DNA of 64,000 nucleotides from Malania oleifera (lineage: Eukaryota > Streptophyta > Magnoliopsida > Santalales > Ximeniaceae), in the NCBI RefSeq assembly GCF_029873635.1, contig NC_080417.1:30430214-30494213 (forward strand), written 5' to 3'. The position numbers were made by a program, and so were the translations under genes. This document shows, piece by piece, positions 58,138 through 64,000 of the stretch. How positions within the stretch are numbered: the stretch's first letter is position 1; each line of letters begins with the position of its first letter. Under the pieces are notes generated by a model. It saw only the letters and a program-made list of their open reading frames with translations. It searched no databases and was not told the origin of the DNA.

Positions 58138-58145
58138 TATATAAG
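58138..58145 (+). promoter_or_regulatory. TATA box of the large LTR
   Basis: TATATAAG after a T run, followed within 30 bp by a change to GC-rich, CT-rich leader. No CGTCGACG array upstream. Confidence 0.5.
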
Positions 58146-58146
58146 G

Positions 58147-58956
58147 GTGATACACAGAGCCAAGCAAAGAGGGGGGCGCACAGCCGGGGCAAGGAAAATT
58201 CACAAAAAAAAAAAAAAAAAACTCACCTTGCTCTTTCTTTCTTTCTTTCTCGCAGCCTCCTCCTTCACTCTCTCTCCCGTCCTCTTCAATCTCTCATTCT
58301 CCCAGCTCTGGCCAGCTTCCAGCAGCAGCCTGAGCACCGTCCCTGACTACCACCACTTCTCTCCTATCTCTCTCTCTCTCTCGCTGCAACAGCAGCAGCG
58401 CCCTCTTTCATCCTCAGCCATCACCTATCCTGCTGCAACGACGGCCACCCTACCCACAGCTCCGTCACCCTCCCGAGTATCTCTGTCAGCCTCGCCTAGC
58501 CAGACCATTCACCAACCTCAGCGACGTCTGCAACTAGCCTTCCTCGGCAACCTCCGCACAGCTTCGGTGTCGCCACCATCTCTGTCCCCCGACGAGCCTA
58601 CCGTTCACAACTCTCCAGCAGCAACCGGCAACAACCCCTGCCGGGACCATCCTCGGCTCTCTCCAGCAGCCGGCCACAGCCATAGCCACCTCTGCCGCTC
58701 GGCCTCCACCGCACTACTCCGACGAGCACCCTTCTGCAACCGCCGGAGGTTCTCCACACCAGCATGGGCAGAACCCTCCGAACACAGCCATCACCAACAT
58801 CGGACTCCCATCGCAGCAGTGATCCAGCAAACCAGAGCTCCAGCTTCTCCCTGGCAAACCTCTGCTCCGGCGACCGGGGCACCCCCCCACTGTAAGTGCT
58901 TCCCTCTGCAAGGCACGCACAACACACACGCACACATATATATATTTATTTTATAG
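58147..58956 (+). other. Pro/Ser-rich open frame in LTR leader, probably non-coding
   Basis: A 269-codon open frame beginning 2 bp after the TATA box. It is low-complexity (Ser, Pro, His, Thr, Gln) with no domain. The antisense strand is also open over part of it (58598-58933), which suggests that CT-rich composition keeps it open. It is more likely LTR leader than a gene. Confidence 0.5.
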
Positions 58957-61142
58957 TTAGTATTAATATATATCTACATACATATACATATATATATTTT
59001 ATATTGACCCTATTAGTATTGTTAGTTGTATATTATTGTTAATAATATTATTATTTATATATTATTAGTAATAATATTATTATCATGTGAATATCATCAT
59101 TAATAATGTTGTTATATTATTTGTATATTACCATCAATAATATTATTATATGGTTGTATATTATTTTTATTATTGTCATTATATTGATTATAGGTGTATT
59201 GTGATTATGTTGATTGTATTAGTATTAGTACTATGTCATTTATATATTATTATTAGTCATATTATTATGTAGTTGGCTCATTATCATTAGCATTATTATT
59301 ATATTAATTATATTAGTATTAGTACAATATTGTTTATATAGCATTATTGGTAAGATTGTGATATAATTAGTATGTTACTATTATTGTTAACATAATATGG
59401 GTATATTGTAGTTATTATCAAATATTTAGTGCTCACATGGTATGTATAATATGCAGGGTTGGGTTGATTGCGTTTGAATATGTAAGGTTCATGTGATGGG
59501 GTTAATGTTTAGGATTTTAGTCGCGTTTATTTAAATAGGTAATTTTCATTATTGTGTGTATGTAGGATTTTTGGTTATTATTATGCCCATTTTATGTTTA
59601 ATATTTGTATATTTAGGGTTGTGTATTAATTTTGGCGACCATACTGAATAGGTGTATATTATTTTAGAAATTAACTTGTTTCCATAAGTTCATTACCCTC
59701 TTGCCATTTTTATTGGTTTCCATATTTTAATTATTGTTGTTTATACATATCAAATACTAATTGATTTATTTTCTTTGGGTGCAGGATTTTTGTTCATATT
59801 AAATATTTGCTTTATGTTTAAATACTATTATTGAATTTGTGTTATTTAAGTCATAGCTCTTTAGGGTATGTTGTAATATTGTGGTTTATTATTATTTTTA
59901 TCATGTATGTATTTAGGTAATATGGTAATATATTATTTCATATTATTTTTATTATTATGGTTTATTAGGTTATAAGGTTGTTATGCATATATAATTTAGG
60001 TATATTAGGGTTTATTATATTATTTCTGTTATCATGTATATGATATAATTCATTAGTTGGTATTGTACGTAATATAATGATTGACCATGTAATATTGTAT
60101 TATTACCATGTTAACTGTTTAGGATTGTATATCGAATTTGATTTGATTTATTACTATAAGTCTAGAAGTTACCATACTAATTATTTACATATTAGTAATA
60201 GCTTGAATAGGTTTCCATAAGTTCATTATTTGTTAGCCTTTAATTTGATTTGTTTCATTAATTAATTGCTTATGTATGTGTATATTGAATCTTTAATTGG
60301 GTGTCAATGTTAAGGTAAATAAAATATGTATATTACTATTACCATAAATATTGTTATTATTCCTATTATTATTTATTATTATCCTTATCATTTATTACTT
60401 ACTATTATTATCATATCTATTATTTACTATTATTATTTATTCGTTATTATTACTACTATATTTACTTCATATACTAGTATGGTATTATTATGATTTTATA
60501 TACTACTATTATAGTGTAGCGTCGTAATATTAATATGATCTTATTAGTATAGGACTATTATTATAGTAATGTTATTGTCAATGTTGTCATCACTTTTAAT
60601 TATTACTAATGTTAAATATTTTTAGTATTTTTGTTCCCTGGGTATATTTTGTATCATGTATTATGATATTTATTTTTATTATGTTACAGTATTATTTATT
60701 TTCGTGTATATTTATCCCTATGATTTTAATGCTAGGGTATTAGCCTTTGGGCTTCACATACCTTTAAGCTCTGAGGGAATATATATGTATATATTATATT
60801 TATTTAGTTATTTATTTATTTTCCATGTGTATTTATAAATTCATAAAAGGAGTAATTTAAAGACTTTTTAAATTAACTTAGGGATAATTCTAAATTAATT
60901 AGGTACCGTTCGTAAGAACAGGCGCGTAGGGGGTGCTTGTACCTTTCCCTCGCGTAACCGAACTCCCGACCCTAGCTATGGTAACGTAGACCCACTCTAC
61001 CCCTAACGGGGTAGTAATCATGTGTTCTAACCACACTAAAAGGTTAGTGGCAACTCCGATATTCCCATTTTTCCTGAAAATATTAAAATTGATTTTTAAT
61101 TTCGCCGCCCGGGGCACACACGCTCCGCAGGACGTCGCGACA

Positions 61143-61420
61143 GCTCTCTCTCTATATCATTTAAATTTCCGCACTTAAATTTCTATATGTGTGTGCTTGT
61201 TTATTCATTGTTATAATTATTTGCATGCACATATTTAAATTAAATGAGATATATTGCACACATGTATGCCTGTACTCATAGTTTAATTATATTACATACA
61301 TGTTTGTAGTATGAAAATAGGATATGATATGTGGTGAATCGACGTAAAAGTTTAATTTAATCAAAAATTTTTTAAAACCCAATTCACCCCCCTCTTAGGA
61401 TCACACCAATTCCAACAACA
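61143..61420 (+). repeat. copia LTR fragment (plus), right piece
   Basis: Continues 57523 with CTCTCTCTATATCATTTAAA and ends AATTCACCCCCCTCTTAGGA then CACACCAATTCCAACA. Same family as the minus piece at 51581. Confidence 0.68.
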
Positions 61421-61814
61421 TTTGAAGCACACTGCCCAAGTAACTAGAAAAGCCTTCACTAGTAGTTTTGACTTTTTTCCACATCAACATATGCATAATT
61501 AGTGACGGTTTATGAGAACCGTCACTAGCTAATATAAGACTATTACTAATAGTCTTTCTCTTTATCTTCAAGCATTCTACTTAAGAACATGCTATTCTCG
61601 TTATATTTTATCTTCATGCTCATCCAGATTCTCATTTGTGGTGTAAGGCAGACTGGCTAGGTTAGCCATAACATTATTCCTATCATTTTTTGCTTCCTGG
61701 AAAATATCCGCTACTATTTTTATTTGTCCACTGCTACAAAGATAGTCCCCAACTAGCATACCCTTCTGAATTGTAACGATTGTCACAAGTAATCCACTCA
61801 TGCATAGATATTTG
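61421..61814. mobile_element. CACTA-like DNA transposon fragment, left piece
   Basis: Contains the palindrome TTAGTGACGGTTTATGAGAA followed by CCGTCACTA at 61499-61526 and decayed copies to 61550. Such palindromes are typical of the subterminal regions of plant CACTA elements. Terminal CACTA ends were not located. Split at 61815 by a solo LTR. Confidence 0.5.
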
Positions 61815-63266
61815 TGTCACGCCCTGAACCCAGAAATGGGACACGGGGGTGAAAATATAAACCAATCAATTACTGTATCACACAAAACATCCAAGATACA
61901 GAACAAGGATGAGGGTTCGACCCCGTGGGGTTCCCAGGCACCCTATACACATCCAAACACAATAGAATATACGCAGCGGAAATACGGTCATTCTATATAC
62001 ATACAGTACCATACCAGAGTCTATATAAGAGCAAAAATAGGCTCTATTGTACAACGTACAATTGGGTGCCCAACACATCCCAAAATAGTAGCCCATCAAA
62101 ACATAGTCTTAGCACTTACCCAAGCGCTAACCACAGTACACCGGCAATTACGCTCCCAACATCAGGACGCTAGTTCCGGTTACTCGAAAGACCTGTAAAA
62201 ATGCATGTATAGTAGGGGTAAGACACATCTCAGTAAGGAAGAACACAGGTTATATCGGTATGTGGCATTTGAGTGTTATCATGATGCAACATACACAAAG
62301 TTAAATGCAATTCCAGTACTAATTTCACCACAGTGCATAAACGCACACACACACATGATTAGCAATCCTAGTGTCGTCACACCCATCGGCCCGAAGTCGG
62401 CCCGCGACATATGGTGTTGGCTTATAGCTAACCCACGAACACGGTGCCATCGGCACATGGCTAGTCCCCGAATCCCATGGCATCATACCGACGCTAAACT
62501 GATGGATCCACACCCTTTGGCCTGATATGCCGGAATAGGCTCACGCCCTCGGATATAGAGCCGAACACTCTCAGTACCTGGAACAATTCATAACCGAGTT
62601 TTTACTAGAATTTCAACCAATCACATACACACATGCATGCTTATATAACCAAACAAACCACACTCATTTGGTAATCTAAAATCATGGTTTTCCAAACACA
62701 TAGATTTTAAACAAGTCAAGGCACGACCATCCCTATAACACAATATAAATCAATATATACGTTCGGTTTTCAAAAAAACCAGGGATGCAGCTCGTCGCCC
62801 CCCCCTTTTTTTCCCAAAACTATAATCATGAAAAACCCATAGTTTTTCCCGTTAGATCCCCCCAAATGAGTAGCCAAAACATATATAGGACCGTGAACTA
62901 TAGTTCTACCGAGTCCGATTTCAAAAATAACCGATATAAACACAATTCCCCTTACCTTTCCCCCAAATAGCAAATCCCGAACTCTAAGGCCCCTAAACAG
63001 CGAACCGAGTTCCAAAACCTACAATCAATAGTACAGAAGATACTCACACCACTGTTCTCTACTAAACTATCGGATCAGAATTAAAAATCGAACCCTACCT
63101 CGATTTTAAGACAAAACCCAAAAATCTCCGAAACGGGATTCCGATCTGTAGAACTTGTAGAGAATCCTTCCACGATCCTCATGGTAGCTTCAGATTTACG
63201 ATTCTCGCGATGAACGACGAAGAAATCTAGAGAGATAGAGAGTAGGGAGAGTTCTAGAGAGGGAGA

Positions 63267-63269
<3 letters not shown>

Positions 63270-63336
<67 letters not shown>
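63270..63336. repeat. (GA)n microsatellite
   Basis: About 67 bp of perfect GA in the LTR leader, equivalent to the CT-rich leader of the plus LTRs. Confidence 0.95.
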
Positions 63337-63340
<4 letters not shown>

Positions 63341-63404
63341 ATTTGAGTTTTCTTAGCTTGGAAGTAATGAAACTTCTTTTTATAGCCCTTTGACCCGGCC
63401 ACTT

Positions 63405-63597
63405 CTCGTCAACGAATTGTGTCCTCATCGACGAGGCTCTATAGTCTTCTCGTCGACGAGACCAAGACCTCGTCGACGAGTCTGGGATCTCCGATTTTCC
63501 AAAACCCCTCGGCTTCTCCTCGTCGATGAGCCTCTGAATTTCGTCGACGAGAGATAAGGCCTTCGTCGACGAACTCTAGCTTCGTCAATGAAGCCTG
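63405..63597 (-). repeat. palindrome array CGTCGACG in solo gypsy LTR (minus)
   Basis: About nine units, including CTCGTCAACGAA, CTCATCGACGAG, CTCGTCGACGAG (twice), TTCGTCGACGAG, TTCGTCGACGAA and TTCGTCAATGAA. Confidence 0.88.
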
Positions 63598-63663
63598 TTC
63601 AAATTCAAATTTTATCCATCTCTTATTTATTTAAACCTATATATCACGGTTCGGGTTCTTACA

Positions 63664-64000
63664 ATTTGAACCAAGTTGTGACTTTCATACATCCAGACCA
63701 TTATTCTTTACTATGATCAGCAGCTTCAAAACATCTCTCAAACTCTATTGCATTTAAATAATCACTAAATTTTTCATTATAGACTATTAGTGATGGTTTG
63801 TGAGAATTGTTACTACAAATAGACTATTAGTGACGGTTTATGAAAACTATCGCTAATATTGTCGACCTTTGTCCCAGTCAACAAAAGCATTAGTAGTGAC
63901 GGTTCTATAAACCGTCACTAATACAAGGCTATTAGCGATGGTTTTTGAGAACCATTACTAATAATAAAGTATTAGTGACGGTTTATGAGAACCTTCACTA
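63664..64000. mobile_element. CACTA-like fragment, right piece with palindrome array
   Basis: From about 63785 to the window end, five or more copies of ATTAGTGACGGTTTATGAGA with its complement AACCGTCACTAAT, about 36-40 bp per unit, forming hairpins. It continues past the window. Confidence 0.55.

Larger units (their letters stand above)
57524..61142 (+). repeat. large solo LTR (3.6 kb), starts TGTAGACACCC
   Basis: Begins TGTAGACACCCTATTTTTGC and ends GACGTCGCGACA. Flanks ACTCT (57519-57523) and GCTCT (61143-61147) are a near-perfect duplication, and the copia LTR continues across. It has a TTA/TAT-rich front (57560-58050), a TATA box near 58138, a CT- and Pro/Ser-coding-rich leader (58200-58910) and a long TTA-rich body. 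The superfamily is uncertain; the size and start would fit a Tat/Ogre-like gypsy LTR. Confidence 0.75.
61815..63663 (-). repeat. solo Ty3/gypsy LTR (minus) with target duplication ATTTG
   Basis: On plus it starts TGTCACGCCCTG and ends GGTTCTTACA, with ATTTG at 61810-61814 and 63664-63668. It has the palindrome array, a TATA complement TTTTTATAG near 63377 and a long GA run. It is a separate family: the TGACGTG box is not present at the expected place. Confidence 0.93.

Noticed and set aside
63081..63428. 115-codon frame with long Ser-Leu repeat
   Set aside because: It is coded by the (GA)n microsatellite in the LTR leader.

Overview
This window is nuclear DNA from a flowering plant, most likely a woody eudicot; the species cannot be read from it. 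The evidence is dense nested LTR retrotransposons of Ty3/gypsy and Ty1/copia type with plant-style tRNA-Met primer sites (TGGTATCAGAGC), small DNA elements, and one intron-containing gene for a plant ANP32-type protein. No rRNA, tRNA or organellar genes and no CRISPR arrays were seen. Layout: 1-5108 is the 3' half of a Ty3/gypsy chromovirus-like element (decayed pol, polypurine tract, 3' LTR). 5109-7994 is a copia LTR split by a solo copia LTR (5293-7528, target duplication CAAAG). 7995-11544 is a gypsy 5' LTR, primer site, gag and start of RT. 11545-12904 is unassigned. 12905-25358 is a second gypsy pol fragment cut in two places inside its RT by copia elements (13154-21105 on minus, 21375-24922 on plus). 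25359-28717 is its 3' LTR, itself split by a solo gypsy LTR (26344-28487, TTAAA). 28718-38926 is a minus-strand gag-only copia element that received two solo gypsy LTRs (30412-32515, TACAT; 33602-35488, CCTTC), the second one inside its gag. 38927-40887 is a minus gypsy LTR. 40888-47943 is host sequence with the ANP32-type gene (42940-46172, two coding exons, two MITE-like insertions in the intron). 47944-49347 is a long foldback (inverted repeat) element that contains a SINE-like insertion. 49768-51580 is a minus-strand RTE-type LINE fragment. 51581-56901 holds copia LTR pieces and a minus gypsy gag, primer site and LTR. 56902-61420 is a copia LTR split by a 3.6-kb solo LTR. 61421-64000 is a CACTA-like palindromic repeat region split by a minus solo LTR (61815-63663, ATTTG). 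How it works together: only the ANP32-type gene looks intact and functional. All retrotransposon genes are broken, mostly by TAG stops where a CAG or TGG codon is expected. The most interesting signal lies in the LTR promoters. Five gypsy LTRs carry an array of the palindrome TCGTCGACGA upstream of the TATA box, and in all five a TGACGTG (bZIP-type) site lies exactly 21 bp upstream of TATAAATAG (TGTAAATAG in one copy). A copia LTR family in the same window carries the same palindrome, and other copia LTRs carry arrays of different short palindromes in the same promoter-upstream position.
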